64,000 bases of DNA from Alteromonas lipotrueae. Lineage in GTDB: Bacteria > Pseudomonadota > Gammaproteobacteria > Enterobacterales > Alteromonadaceae. Made by a program: the position numbers and the translations under genes. Positions 16,354 to 25,619 of this stretch are shown here, one piece after another. The notes under the pieces were generated by a model, which had not been told where the DNA came from, made no database searches, and was given only the letters and a program-made list of their open reading frames with translations. The DNA lies in assembly GCF_019249215.1 (NCBI RefSeq), contig NZ_JAESDI010000002.1, forward strand, positions 186,001-250,000, written 5' to 3'. Positions within the stretch are counted from its first letter, which is position 1, and every line of letters begins with the position of its first letter.

Positions 16354-17745
16354 ATGGACAAAAAAGCTCAAACGAAAAATCTTTTAAGCAGCCTTTTAGA
16401 AATTTATGACCAAAAGCAAATAGCTGAAAAACTTAATCCTATCACAGACAACAATTGGTGTAGGGAGACGATAAATCGCGTACTAAAAGGCAAAAGTGAC
16501 AAAACATTTAACGAGAAAGAAATCTTTTTTTTAGAGGGCTTGTTTCCTAGAAGGCCATCTCATTATGATAATCCCAATTTTCGCTTTATTGATTTATTTG
16601 CTGGCATAGGCGGTATTAGAAAAGGATTTGAAGAAGTTGGAGGCAAATGCGTATTTACTAGTGAATGGAACAAGTTTGCAGTAAGAACCTATAAGGCAAA
16701 CCACTATTCAGACCCTCAAGAACATATTTTCAACGAAGATATTCGAGAAGTAACCCTTTCCGAGAATGAAGATATTCCTGAAGAAACTGCTGACCAGCAC
16801 ATTCGACAAACTATCCCCGAATATGATGTTTTATTAGCTGGCTTTCCTTGCCAACCTTTCTCACTCGCCGGCGTTTCAAAGAAGAATTCTTTGGGTAGAA
16901 GCCATGGCTTCGAAGATGAAGCACAAGGAACTCTATTTTTTGATGTTTGCAGAATAATAAGAGCAACGCAGCCTAAAGCGTTCTTATTGGAAAACGTAAA
17001 GAATTTAAAAAGTCACGACAAAGGTAAAACATTTAAGGTCATTCTCAAAGCTTTAGATGAGCTAGGTTACGATGTTTGCGATCAAGACTTTCAAGGTACC
17101 GGTGCAAAAGATCCAAGAATAATAGATGGTGGTCGGTTTTTGCCACAACATCGTGAGCGAATAGCCTTGGTGGGATTTAGAAAAGACCTTGGCCTAACTC
17201 AGCGCCTAAGTTTGAGTATTATAAAATTTCCACCGAAGAAGCCAACACTAGCAGATTTACTTGAAAACCTAGATGAAGAACGTGAGTCCAAATACACGCT
17301 AACACCTAAGCTTTGGGAGTATCTTTACGAATATTCCAAAAAACATAAAGCCAAAGGTAACGGGTTTGGCTTCGGGTTGGTAAATCCTCAAAATCCTGAT
17401 GCTGTTTGTAGAACATTGTCAGCTCGCTATCATAAAGATGGTTCAGAAATACTGCTAGACAGAGGGTGGGATCAGGAACTTGGCGAGAAAAATTTCTGGG
17501 ATGAAAGCAATCAAATTCGGAGACCGAGAAGACTTACTCCAAGAGAATGTGCAAGATTGATGGGCTTCGACAGTCCTGACGGAAATGAATTTGTTATTCC
17601 AGTATCAGATACTCAAGCATATAAACAATTTGGTAACTCAGTTGTTGTGCCAGTATTTTCTGCAATTGCAGATTTAATGGCACCACTTATTGAAGAAGCA
17701 ATTGCCTTGTCAAATCACAATGAAAAAATTGTAAACGTAGCTTAG
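16354..17745 (+). CDS. DNA (cytosine-5) methyltransferase, Dcm-like, predicted CCWGG
   Basis: A 463-residue C5-methyltransferase. It has motif [16 protein letters not shown], the catalytic PCQ loop [20 protein letters not shown] (Cys166), motif [16 protein letters not shown], motif [15 protein letters not shown] and the C-terminal [16 protein letters not shown] and [13 protein letters not shown]. It follows E. coli Dcm along its whole length, including the N-terminal helical extension and the target-recognition region with [18 protein letters not shown], so CCWGG methylation is predicted. I chose the ATG at 16354 (AAAAGG 8 bases before); a GTG at 16318 is possible. A restriction nuclease of matching specificity follows 79 bases downstream, so this is the protective half of a restriction-modification system. 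The region is AT-rich relative to its neighbours. Confidence 0.92.
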   Translation: MDKKAQTKNLLSSLLEIYDQKQIAEKLNPITDNNWCRETINRVLKGKSDKTFNEKEIFFLEGLFPRRPSHYDNPNFRFIDLFAGIGGIRKGFEEVGGKCVFTSEWNKFAVRTYKANHYSDPQEHIFNEDIREVTLSENEDIPEETADQHIRQTIPEYDVLLAGFPCQPFSLAGVSKKNSLGRSHGFEDEAQGTLFFDVCRIIRATQPKAFLLENVKNLKSHDKGKTFKVILKALDELGYDVCDQDFQGTGAKDPRIIDGGRFLPQHRERIALVGFRKDLGLTQRLSLSIIKFPPKKPTLADLLENLDEERESKYTLTPKLWEYLYEYSKKHKAKGNGFGFGLVNPQNPDAVCRTLSARYHKDGSEILLDRGWDQELGEKNFWDESNQIRRPRRLTPRECARLMGFDSPDGNEFVIPVSDTQAYKQFGNSVVVPVFSAIADLMAPLIEEAIALSNHNEKIVNVA

Positions 17746-17824
17746 TTTCACAGAACAACCCATTTCATTTAATATAATAAGATCATATAGTTGATTTAAA
17801 TTATATGGATATTGAAGTGGGTTG

Positions 17825-19135
17825 ATGACTACAGAATTTCAAAATTTATTAGAAATAAAAGCTGCTTTTGCAGACTTAGGTTGCACCAAAGTAGTTTTCA
17901 AAGCTCTTTCTAACAATGACAATTCGAAGCAACAAATATACTTTGGCGGTAACTTTGATGTTATTCAATTAATACCTAGTGGTGAAACACGTAGTGATGG
18001 CATTAGCTCTAAGGGGCCTATATTCAAGTCTCCCCTTAACTTTTCATGGATAGCACCAGACGAATCGCCTGAACAGGCAAAAGGTACTCAATTCATACTC
18101 TACCCTAAATACCCTGAAGTTCGTTTATCTGGATTCCTTAAAAATTGTACATTGGCACCCAGCCATTTAATGAAGCCCTCTACGCCAGACGAACGCAAAG
18201 CAAGAGAAAATAGTAAGAGATACTTGTTTCTCGGAATCAAGAAAGACCAAGTGTTTGCATATGTGAGCGCGTGGAAGTCCAACTTGAGTAATCAAGCTAC
18301 TGATCTAATATGCCATGAAGAAACACAACAAATTACCTCAGTTTTTTATGAACTTAGTGTTCAAAGAACTGATTCAAAAGCCAAGCTAATAGCTCGATTA
18401 AAAGAAATATATGAAATGGGAGCTGTACAATCACATCGGTTAAATAAAGACGGAAAGAGGATTCAATACAAAGCACAAAATGGCGCTGGCTACACTTTAG
18501 AAGCCTTGTTCGGAATAACACCTAATGGCTCCCCTGATCCCGATTTCGAGGATTGGGAGCTTAAATCACATTCTGGCAACGTAGTTACGTTGATGACACC
18601 TGAGCCCAATTGTGGGACTTATCTTGATTCATTGGAGTTGTTCGTAAGAACTTATGGCAAAGTAAAAGAACAGGTACGTATGGACTTTACTGGAATTCAT
18701 AAACATGGAGAAGAAAATCCTAAAACCTGCTTAACTCTTCAATTAGTTGGGTTTGATCGTAAAACATCAAAGATTATAGATCCAAATGGCGGCTTACATT
18801 TAGTGGATACACGTGGATCGATAGCCGCAGGTTGGGGATTCGAAAAGCTAATCGATCACTGGAAAAACAAACATTCGAAAACTTGCTTTGTAAGCGTTAC
18901 TAAAATCAAAAAATCGGTTCCAGAGTATCTATTTGGCCCAGAAATTCGGTTGGCTGAAGGAGCAACTTTGCAGAATTTTCTCAATAGTATTTTTGATAAA
19001 GCTATTTATTATGATCCCGGCGTTAATTTGAAGTTTATCAAATCAAAGTGGAAACCTAAAAAGCGAAATCAGCTACGAATAAAATGGAAAGATCTAGAAA
19101 GATTATTTGAGCATATTAACGATTCTCAATTATAA
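17825..19135 (+). CDS. type II restriction endonuclease, MvaI-like catalytic domain with extra N-terminal domain (UbaLAI-like)
   Basis: A 436-residue nuclease. The C-terminal half (about 195-436) is MvaI/BcnI type: GYTLEALFGI with Glu226, then PDPDFEDWELKSH, where Asp240, Glu245 and Lys247 have the D-x4-E-x-K spacing of MvaI. MvaI alone is about 250 residues. The extra N-terminal part (about 15-160; KVVFKALSNNDNSKQQIYF, FILYPKYPEVRLSGFL) resembles the B3-like effector domain of EcoRII. That domain pair is known from UbaLAI, a monomeric type IIE enzyme cutting CC/WGG and stimulated by a second site. The gene follows a Dcm-like methyltransferase of the same predicted specificity. The ATG at 17825 is preferred to the adjacent TTG at 17822. 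The N-terminal assignment is by eye. Confidence 0.85.
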   Translation: MTTEFQNLLEIKAAFADLGCTKVVFKALSNNDNSKQQIYFGGNFDVIQLIPSGETRSDGISSKGPIFKSPLNFSWIAPDESPEQAKGTQFILYPKYPEVRLSGFLKNCTLAPSHLMKPSTPDERKARENSKRYLFLGIKKDQVFAYVSAWKSNLSNQATDLICHEETQQITSVFYELSVQRTDSKAKLIARLKEIYEMGAVQSHRLNKDGKRIQYKAQNGAGYTLEALFGITPNGSPDPDFEDWELKSHSGNVVTLMTPEPNCGTYLDSLELFVRTYGKVKEQVRMDFTGIHKHGEENPKTCLTLQLVGFDRKTSKIIDPNGGLHLVDTRGSIAAGWGFEKLIDHWKNKHSKTCFVSVTKIKKSVPEYLFGPEIRLAEGATLQNFLNSIFDKAIYYDPGVNLKFIKSKWKPKKRNQLRIKWKDLERLFEHINDSQL

Positions 19136-19296
19136 ATCTATATTTCATAACAAGATGGTTCATAGACATCCACGATATGCACCAAAAATAGAAAGCTCAT
19201 CGGCTTTGCTTCAATATGCTGTGCTTGTAATTTTGCCGTAAGTTGAAGTTTTGGAGTAAATGGTTTGATTTGCAAAATTGTATTGGAGCTAAAAAC

Positions 19297-19393
19297 AAAA
19301 AAGCCCTCGCATTTCTGCAAGGGCTTGAATAATGGTGCCTCGACCCGGGATTGTAACGCGCGGTGCAACTGCAGGGACACGCGGATTTTCAAT
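19297..19393 (-). repeat. partial tRNA-Phe copy with its terminator (att-like repeat 1)
   Basis: On the minus strand the 3' part of tRNA-Phe is present, from the anticodon stem (ATTGAAAATCCGCGTG) to the terminal CACCA, followed by the tRNA terminator hairpin (19297-19326: AAGCCCT and AGGGCTT, then T6). The D arm and the 5' acceptor strand are missing. The T loop is disrupted: GGTTCG is replaced by about 22 other bases ending CGCGCGTTACAA. It cannot be a functional tRNA. The same altered T arm occurs at 28546-28590. Confidence 0.8.
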
Positions 19394-19623
19394 GTAATCC
19401 AAGAGTTTAATTAATTGTTTTAATTAGTTTTTTATTTTCTTTGCAAATTCTTTGCATAAGCTAGCGTTTCATGACCTACGATCAGCATGGCAAAGTAAAC
19501 CAAAAATCTATTCGCAACTTTGATGCTGGGCGTTTTGAACCACTGCAACGTGTACCGGCTTCCAAATGCAGAACTCTGCACTTTAATTAATATTTATGTA
19601 TCTTTACTTACTTTATTTCGTGG
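19394..19623. other. non-coding gap with one doubtful 39-codon frame
   Basis: Between the tRNA-Phe remnant and the receptor stop codon. A plus-strand frame at 19471-19590 starts MTYDQHGKVNQKSIRNFDAG and ends at a TAA. It has sensible-looking composition and may be the tail of a lost gene, but it has no ribosome-binding site and I cannot name it. No integrase or inverted-repeat end is visible. Confidence 0.3.
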
Positions 19624-22581
19624 TTAAATCTCTAATGAAAACCCTATTAAAAAAGTACGCCCACTCAATGTAGTATTATAAGCTCGGTCGTTTGAATCGC
19701 TGTATAGCTCCTCTCTAACATCAGTTAAATTTAGACCTTCTATCGTCACTCTTAATGATTGACTAAGTTGCATGCTCGCCGATGCATCAATGTAAGTTGT
19801 TGCATGATAGCCTGATTCGTCTTGGTCTGTGTTTCCCGGCTGGACTGATAATATATAAGGACTGCGATAGACAGCTGACACGCGGGCCGACCAATGCGAT
19901 TGCTCGTAATACACCGTAAAATTATAACTACGTCTAGACAGCCCCGCGAACGTTTTAACCTGATTTTCTCCCGTTCCTTGTACATCTCGGTAAAGGGTTT
20001 GTCCCTCGGCGTAAGTAAAGTTGGTATTAACCCCAAGAAGATCAAAAGGGGAAGGAAGAAATGCTAAATCACGGGAATAAGTAATTTCAAAACCTTTAAA
20101 TGTGGTTGTATCGGTATTCTCGGGTGTACTGACATAAAAAACATCATCGACACTATCCCCATCTTGTAGCAAGCTAGCGGGGAGTCCCAGTTCGCGATAC
20201 GGTATAGCTTCAACATCTTCCACTACGAAATTATTTATCTGCTTGAAGAAGCTAGAGAGAGCCATAATACCGCCGTCTTCGAAATACCACTCAACACCGG
20301 TTTCTACATTCAATGACTTTAGGGGCTTTAAATAAGGATTTCCTAAAAATACTTGCCCAATGTCGCCCTCATTCCGGGATGCTTGCGACACCTCGGCGGT
20401 AATAGCCAAATCTTGAATAGACGGGCGCGTGATATTCTCATCTACGCTGGCACGCCATAACCAATTGTCGTTGAGTTCAAGTACTGTATTAACGCTAAAA
20501 AGCACATCGTCATAAGTTTTGGTGACGGCTGACGGCAATCCCTTTTGAATACCTGAAGACGTAAACTGCGTATTGAAATACCGAATTCCCCCTTGCGTAT
20601 AAAGAGGCTTACCCAGCCAATGTCCTACGCTATCGTACATCGCGTAGAGCGCGAGAGTGTTTTCTTTAACCTTAAAGTTGGAACTATCTACTGTATCTTC
20701 GGCGGTAAGTTGTACGTTACCCAAGTCAAAATGCGTTTGAATAGCATTAAGGTTGCCCTGCATCCATGTTTTATCTGGGTGCTGACTGAACAGAGATAAG
20801 TGCGCTTTAGACAGAGTATTATCATCAAGAGCTGGGTACACACTTCTAGCGCGATCCATCCCTGTGTTTTCAAAGGATTTATAATGTGCACCCGCCGACA
20901 CGGCATCACCGTTACTAAATAAATAGCGAAGTGATGCCTTCACATTGTTGTACGAAGTACGTATTTCATTTTCCTGAAAGTAAAGATCTTTCACGGTTAG
21001 TCCGGTTAGAGATGCCGTATCCATATTAGTAGAATAGCTCTCGCCGTAAAAACGGTCTTCACGAAAGTCCGTAACAATATCCACCCCAGTTTTACGAATG
21101 TTGACTTTATTTACTTTAGGCTGCGAGTAATCACTGGCACTGCTGCCAAGGCTAACGTTAAGGCTTAGTGCAGAAGTGGGCTGCCACTGACTTTCCATAC
21201 TCAATTGATAAAACGTTGACGTATTTTCATCTTCCCGAGTTTCGATACGCCATGTTGCATCGGTATATTTCGCAAACAATATTTCTTTGTCATTTTTATT
21301 TTGTTCCCATGCTAGTAGCGTAACATTGTCATTGTCTTTCACTGCAATATGATGCTCATCAAGACTATTATGTAAACGGCTGGCAATGCTGCTAAATGCA
21401 ACTTGCCACTTATCATTTGGCGCGTATTGCAGTGAGGCTGTTACTCCTAATCGACGTTGATTATTATTCCAAAGAGAATATCGATGGCCTCTGGGAAACC
21501 AGAATACGCCTTGTGCTAATTCGTGCTGCAACACACTATCTTCTTCTCCGCTGTAACGCTTTTTCTCCTGTCGCCACCGCGTAGTATTAGTACCAAACTC
21601 AGTAGTGTGTCGCTGACTGTACACAGCGGAAACAAGACCTCCGAGTTTATCATTTCGTCGGCTGACCAACCCAATAATACTTGGGTCGAGCTGTTTACTG
21701 TTTTCGTTGTAACTTTGTTTCACGGTAAAGGTATTTATGTCATCCACAAAATCGAAGGGTTTTGGCGTATACAACATAACTGTGCCACCAATACCGCCTT
21801 CATCTTGTTCCACCGAATACGATTTACTTACATCAATACGATTAAAAATCTCTGATGCAAATAGTGTGAAATCGAAGGCTCGGGTACGACTCACACTTCC
21901 TCTGGCGTCCATCGCCGATGATGTCATTGCCATCGCTTCCATACCATTTACCTTTACGCGGGTAAAGTCAGGACCTAGTCCCCGAAGTGAAATCTGTCGC
22001 CCTTCGCCTCCTTCACGGGTGATAGTAATGCCCGGTATACGTTGTAATGAATCAGCCAAATTCAAATCGGGGAAATCAGTAATGTCTTCTGACAAAATCG
22101 ATTCTTGAGTGACCATGGCAAGGCGCTTTATCTCTCTGGCACGAATAAGAGATTGGCGAAATCCTGTGACTTCTATTTCAACAGTTGGGTGAGTACGAGT
22201 AATAGCATTGCTTTCTGTTTGGGTTGTTTTGCTAGTGTTTTCGTTTTGTTGTGTGTCGCACCGATGAATAACCCAGCCATTTTGAACAGGCGCTAAACAA
22301 AGTGAAAAAGGTTGCAGTAGTGAAGATAAATCACTGGCGTTAGTCGTGCGCCATTGTGCAGGCGTTATGGTTAACCCCTTAAGCAAGGTGGGGTCAAATG
22401 CAATGGTTTCGCCGGCGTCACGACTAAATTCAGTGACAAGCTGTGATAAGGGAATAGTATTGATCGTTTTGTCTGCTAACCCTTCTTGAGCAGCAAAACA
22501 AGCAGGCGATAAACCGACCGATATTAACCAAAAAACGTGACCCGCAATGACCACTGACTTTTTGCTTCTTCGGTTTATCAT
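19624..22581 (-). CDS. TonB-dependent receptor with STN signalling domain
   Basis: A 985-residue outer-membrane transducer. In order: signal peptide (about 1-30), STN domain (about 36-110; IPLSQLVTEFSRDAGETIAF), a linker, plug domain (about 150-270; DFPDLNLADSLQRIPGITIT, GLGPDFTRVKVNGMEA) and a large barrel ending in a TRTL-type tail with final LIGFSLEI. The plug is of the Xanthomonas/Caulobacter oligomer class (TIGR01782-like). STN domains pass the signal of a bound substrate to a FecR protein; a fecR gene and a sigma gene lie directly upstream in the same operon, 6 bases away. It is a close paralogue of the receptor at 25620-28301, which lacks STN. Confidence 0.87.
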   Translation of the reverse strand: MINRRSKKSVVIAGHVFWLISVGLSPACFAAQEGLADKTINTIPLSQLVTEFSRDAGETIAFDPTLLKGLTITPAQWRTTNASDLSSLLQPFSLCLAPVQNGWVIHRCDTQQNENTSKTTQTESNAITRTHPTVEIEVTGFRQSLIRAREIKRLAMVTQESILSEDITDFPDLNLADSLQRIPGITITREGGEGRQISLRGLGPDFTRVKVNGMEAMAMTSSAMDARGSVSRTRAFDFTLFASEIFNRIDVSKSYSVEQDEGGIGGTVMLYTPKPFDFVDDINTFTVKQSYNENSKQLDPSIIGLVSRRNDKLGGLVSAVYSQRHTTEFGTNTTRWRQEKKRYSGEEDSVLQHELAQGVFWFPRGHRYSLWNNNQRRLGVTASLQYAPNDKWQVAFSSIASRLHNSLDEHHIAVKDNDNVTLLAWEQNKNDKEILFAKYTDATWRIETREDENTSTFYQLSMESQWQPTSALSLNVSLGSSASDYSQPKVNKVNIRKTGVDIVTDFREDRFYGESYSTNMDTASLTGLTVKDLYFQENEIRTSYNNVKASLRYLFSNGDAVSAGAHYKSFENTGMDRARSVYPALDDNTLSKAHLSLFSQHPDKTWMQGNLNAIQTHFDLGNVQLTAEDTVDSSNFKVKENTLALYAMYDSVGHWLGKPLYTQGGIRYFNTQFTSSGIQKGLPSAVTKTYDDVLFSVNTVLELNDNWLWRASVDENITRPSIQDLAITAEVSQASRNEGDIGQVFLGNPYLKPLKSLNVETGVEWYFEDGGIMALSSFFKQINNFVVEDVEAIPYRELGLPASLLQDGDSVDDVFYVSTPENTDTTTFKGFEITYSRDLAFLPSPFDLLGVNTNFTYAEGQTLYRDVQGTGENQVKTFAGLSRRSYNFTVYYEQSHWSARVSAVYRSPYILSVQPGNTDQDESGYHATTYIDASASMQLSQSLRVTIEGLNLTDVREELYSDSNDRAYNTTLSGRTFLIGFSLEI

Positions 22582-22587
22582 GCCAAT

Positions 22588-23529
22588 TTAGTTTACTTGT
22601 CGACGTATTTCGAAACCTGAACGAGTATCAGCAACCTCCAGTTGATAGAGAGAACTAAGTACCGCTAACGTTTGCGTAGTATCTTCTAGTTTAAAGCGAC
22701 CAGCCACCCGGTGTTTCCCAATAGTGCTATCTATAATCAAAATAGGCTTATCTGAATAACGGTTCAATCGTTCCAACAAATAAGTTAGAGATTCATCATC
22801 TACTTCTATCCAGCCTGTGCGCCAATCTACCACTTGTGACAAATTAACACGCTGCACCGGTTCTGCAACTCCCCTATTAATTGTTATTTTCTCGCCTGCC
22901 TTGAGCAATACAGCCGCGCTATCGACCTTACCTCGAACTTCTACAATGCCCTCGTGTACTACCACGTCAACACGCTGCCCTTGCCTATCGATGTTGAACG
23001 CCGTGCCAACAGCCGTCACTGAAGACAGCCCGGCCTTTACTACAAACGGGCGAGCCCGGTCTTTCGCCACATCAAAATACACCTGCCCCTTTTTCAAGTT
23101 CAAAGCGCGGGTATCGTCAGAAAATAGAACGATTAGCTCACTTTTGGGTTGTAGTTGCACCTCACTACCATCACTTAGTGCCTCGTGCGCGGAAGTAATT
23201 AATTGGGATGAGGTTGAGGGGGTTATGACGTGATAGCGTGAAAATACTAGCGCAATCACAAGTAATGACGCAGCAATGGCACTTCCCCATGTCACAAGTG
23301 AACGCCTTCGGTTTGCGATTTTCGACGACTTTTGGGCGTTTAAATAAGCAGCATGAACTGCTGGGTCTTCCCAAGTTGCTATCATCCTTTCTAACACTTC
23401 TTGATGTCGCTCTCTTTCATCTAACCAACGGATAAATCGACGTTTATTTAACGCATCTAAATCTCCGTCTGCGAGCCGGTCTATCCACTCACCTGCCTCT
23501 AAGTATGTCTTTTCTTGTTGGCTTGTCAT
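22588..23529 (-). CDS. FecR-family anti-sigma factor
   Basis: A 313-residue single-pass inner-membrane protein. The cytoplasmic head (about 1-75) has EAGEWIDRLADGDLD and RRFIRWLDERERHQEVLERM, the DUF4880-type sigma-binding part. One membrane helix follows (about 80-97; SAIAASLLVIALVF). The periplasmic FecR domain is at about 110-210 (AVGTAFNIDRQGQRVDVVVHEG), then a C-terminal STN-like part that meets the receptor. It should hold the ECF sigma factor inactive and release it when the STN receptor binds its substrate. It starts 3 bases after the sigma gene and ends 6 bases before the receptor gene. Confidence 0.9.
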   Translation of the reverse strand: MTSQQEKTYLEAGEWIDRLADGDLDALNKRRFIRWLDERERHQEVLERMIATWEDPAVHAAYLNAQKSSKIANRRRSLVTWGSAIAASLLVIALVFSRYHVITPSTSSQLITSAHEALSDGSEVQLQPKSELIVLFSDDTRALNLKKGQVYFDVAKDRARPFVVKAGLSSVTAVGTAFNIDRQGQRVDVVVHEGIVEVRGKVDSAAVLLKAGEKITINRGVAEPVQRVNLSQVVDWRTGWIEVDDESLTYLLERLNRYSDKPILIIDSTIGKHRVAGRFKLEDTTQTLAVLSSLYQLEVADTRSGFEIRRQVN

Positions 23530-23532
23530 TAT

Positions 23533-24060
23533 CTACCTGCTTTTATCCAGATGCAGTTGAATATCTGCCATTGCACGCGAAATATGCTTTGTTACTGCTT
23601 CTGCCGAAATATTCAAGCTAGACGCTATGGCTTGACGGCTTTGGCCTTCAATACGGCGCATTTCAAAAACACGCCGGCGTTGGACTGGCATCGCATTAAT
23701 CACTTGCGCAATGAGCTCGATTCGTTGTTGTGTTTCAAGGTGTAGCTCTGGATTTTGTCGGTAGCATTGTTGTTCATCAACATTGTCAGTGTCTAGAAGC
23801 TGGCGTTTCGAAAGCAGATTTCTCGCTACGCGAAACGCGTATGCGAGAGGGTTATCAATAACGGTTGCTTTAGATTGCTCTAAAACGCGAGCGATGGACT
23901 CTTGATAAAGATCTGCCGCCTCTTCACTGTTAACGGAATGCCTATGCAAGTATTGCTTGAGGACTTTTGAATTTATCAGCGTTTGAAGTGAAGAGCTGGG
24001 GGTTTCTTCTGGCATGTCTAACGACGATACTGCTGTATTAATATGATGGTCACTTATCAT
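23533..24060 (-). CDS. ECF RNA polymerase sigma factor, FecI type
   Basis: A 175-residue sigma factor. Region 2 (about 25-85) contains EEAADLYQESIARVLEQ and PLAYAFRVARNLL. Region 4 (about 115-170) contains LIAQVINAMPVQRRRVFEMRRIEG and SRQAIASSLNISAEAVTKHISRAM, the -35-binding helix-turn-helix. The start is taken as the ATG at 24060, overlapping the end of the PHP gene by 11 bases (ATGATAAGTGA); a longer frame would run far into that gene. It is followed directly by its FecR regulator. Its targets are probably this operon, starting at the receptor at 28301. Confidence 0.87.
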   Translation of the reverse strand: MISDHHINTAVSSLDMPEETPSSSLQTLINSKVLKQYLHRHSVNSEEAADLYQESIARVLEQSKATVIDNPLAYAFRVARNLLSKRQLLDTDNVDEQQCYRQNPELHLETQQRIELIAQVINAMPVQRRRVFEMRRIEGQSRQAIASSLNISAEAVTKHISRAMADIQLHLDKSR

Positions 24061-25561
24061 CGCACTCGCCTGTGACAAATTCATTGCAGTAACGAGAAGT
24101 GTGATGATTGGGGTGGTGTAGATATACGGGATTGCTGTAAAACCAGAGATCATCCCACGGATTTTCGCCTTTGGGATCAACCTCTGGCTCCAATTCTTCT
24201 TTTAAGTTGGTCCCGCGTACTCGTACGTAGGCATTGTTGTCAGGTGCGGGCAAAGAAAATTGCACAACATTATAGGCTCCCTGTCTTTCCCAATCTTGCT
24301 GAAAAAAACGGTGGATCACCTTCACAGGCGCTTTTTCTGTTTGGGGGTATTTGCCAACCACATCTCCATAGATTATATCTAATCGCTCAACCGCCGGATA
24401 TTGACGATTGAAGTTAGCACCTTGCGGGTCGTGAAACGCGACAGTAACGGTTATAGGCGCCTTATTATTGACGTCTAAAGCTAACGTACCTCCGATGTTA
24501 ACGCGCTTGGCTCCGTGTTCAACACTCACATACAGCTCGTCTATCAAATCACCGGTAACAATAAATACATTTCCTTCGCGCAGACCATCTAGTACGCTGT
24601 CGTAGTCTCGTGCCGCTCGTACATACGTTTTGGCGTATTCTCCTGGCCAAAAATCTGTACGTCCTTCGGTATAATGTGCATGGCTATCAGAAACAGCGGT
24701 GACCGTCCATTTTCTGCCTTCAGCCATTAATTTATCCCAAACTCCTCCAACAATGGCCGACATTTGGTCAGTGCCGCCATGGGTTGGATAGCCAAAATAC
24801 TCTGCGCGAGGCGCTCTCGGATTATTCGTGCCGTCTGGGTTTATTGATGCAGCTTGATGCCCGGGAATCGCGGTCATACCGGTGACCACGTCTGGCGCAA
24901 TATCCTGCCACTCCCGCATTTTTTGCGGTGTAACCTTTTGGTACACATTCAAGTCAGTAGCCTTTCGCGCGGGGTGATTCACTGACAATAGCGGTTGTGG
25001 TGACATCTTCTGCATAGCTTCTAACGCGGTAAGCATAGAAGCGTGCGTGTCTCTGGGAGATTCGTCAGGGTAAATTTCTCTGCGGTTGTACTGACTTTCC
25101 AACTCAAAAAGTTGGTCGGCTTCTTTCTCACTTTTTGGAATAATCAGCGTACTGTGTCGCGCGCCTGGGGTGTCGAACTCCATACCATAAAACTGCATAA
25201 TTTCTGGAATGGCGGCTCTGGAGGCAACCAGTTCCGGGTACGCTGAATTTCGGTTTACTGCACTGTGATTTGGACCACCATGGTCGGTTGTTACCATCCA
25301 ATCTAATTGATGAAATGCTGCCATTTTGGCGTTCAATGCAGTGAAATAATGGGCGTCACCAAATAAGAGCGGCGAAGGGGGTTGAGTCTTCCAGTTCCAT
25401 CGTGCGCTATATTTACCGTGAATATGGTGGTCACCGGCTAGCCAGGTTTTTCCATCTTCAGGAACAAAAGCACGGCTTTCATTGTGTTGCTGGTTTACCG
25501 ATACACACGCTGATAAGACAAGCAATCCGCTCGTAAACGTTATCATTAAAACTTTTTTCAT
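24050..25561 (-). CDS. PHP-domain metallohydrolase, exported lipoprotein (CehA/McbA-like)
   Basis: A 503-residue protein with a lipoprotein signal (LLVLSAC, Cys about 19), so it is membrane-anchored in the envelope. The metal-binding motifs of the PHP superfamily are present: AGDHHIHGKYS, VTTDHGG, SVNHPAR and SDSHAHY. PHP enzymes hydrolyse phosphoesters and the CehA/McbA branch also carbamate or amide bonds. It sits between two TonB-dependent receptors and an ECF/FecR pair in one operon, so it most likely pre-digests the imported substrate at the cell surface or in the periplasm. The substrate is not evident. It overlaps the sigma gene by 11 bases. Confidence 0.8.
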   Translation of the reverse strand: MKKVLMITFTSGLLVLSACVSVNQQHNESRAFVPEDGKTWLAGDHHIHGKYSARWNWKTQPPSPLLFGDAHYFTALNAKMAAFHQLDWMVTTDHGGPNHSAVNRNSAYPELVASRAAIPEIMQFYGMEFDTPGARHSTLIIPKSEKEADQLFELESQYNRREIYPDESPRDTHASMLTALEAMQKMSPQPLLSVNHPARKATDLNVYQKVTPQKMREWQDIAPDVVTGMTAIPGHQAASINPDGTNNPRAPRAEYFGYPTHGGTDQMSAIVGGVWDKLMAEGRKWTVTAVSDSHAHYTEGRTDFWPGEYAKTYVRAARDYDSVLDGLREGNVFIVTGDLIDELYVSVEHGAKRVNIGGTLALDVNNKAPITVTVAFHDPQGANFNRQYPAVERLDIIYGDVVGKYPQTEKAPVKVIHRFFQQDWERQGAYNVVQFSLPAPDNNAYVRVRGTNLKEELEPEVDPKGENPWDDLWFYSNPVYLHHPNHHTSRYCNEFVTGECDDK

Positions 25562-25619
25562 TACTGTTTAAACGTCCATTGGAAAAAGCATACCAGGCAA
25601 GCCTGGTATGCTACTTAGT

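Noticed and set aside
24061..24180. Longer start for the ECF sigma factor
   Set aside because: The extension overlaps the end of the PHP gene by 130 bases and adds a hydrophobic stretch foreign to sigma factors.
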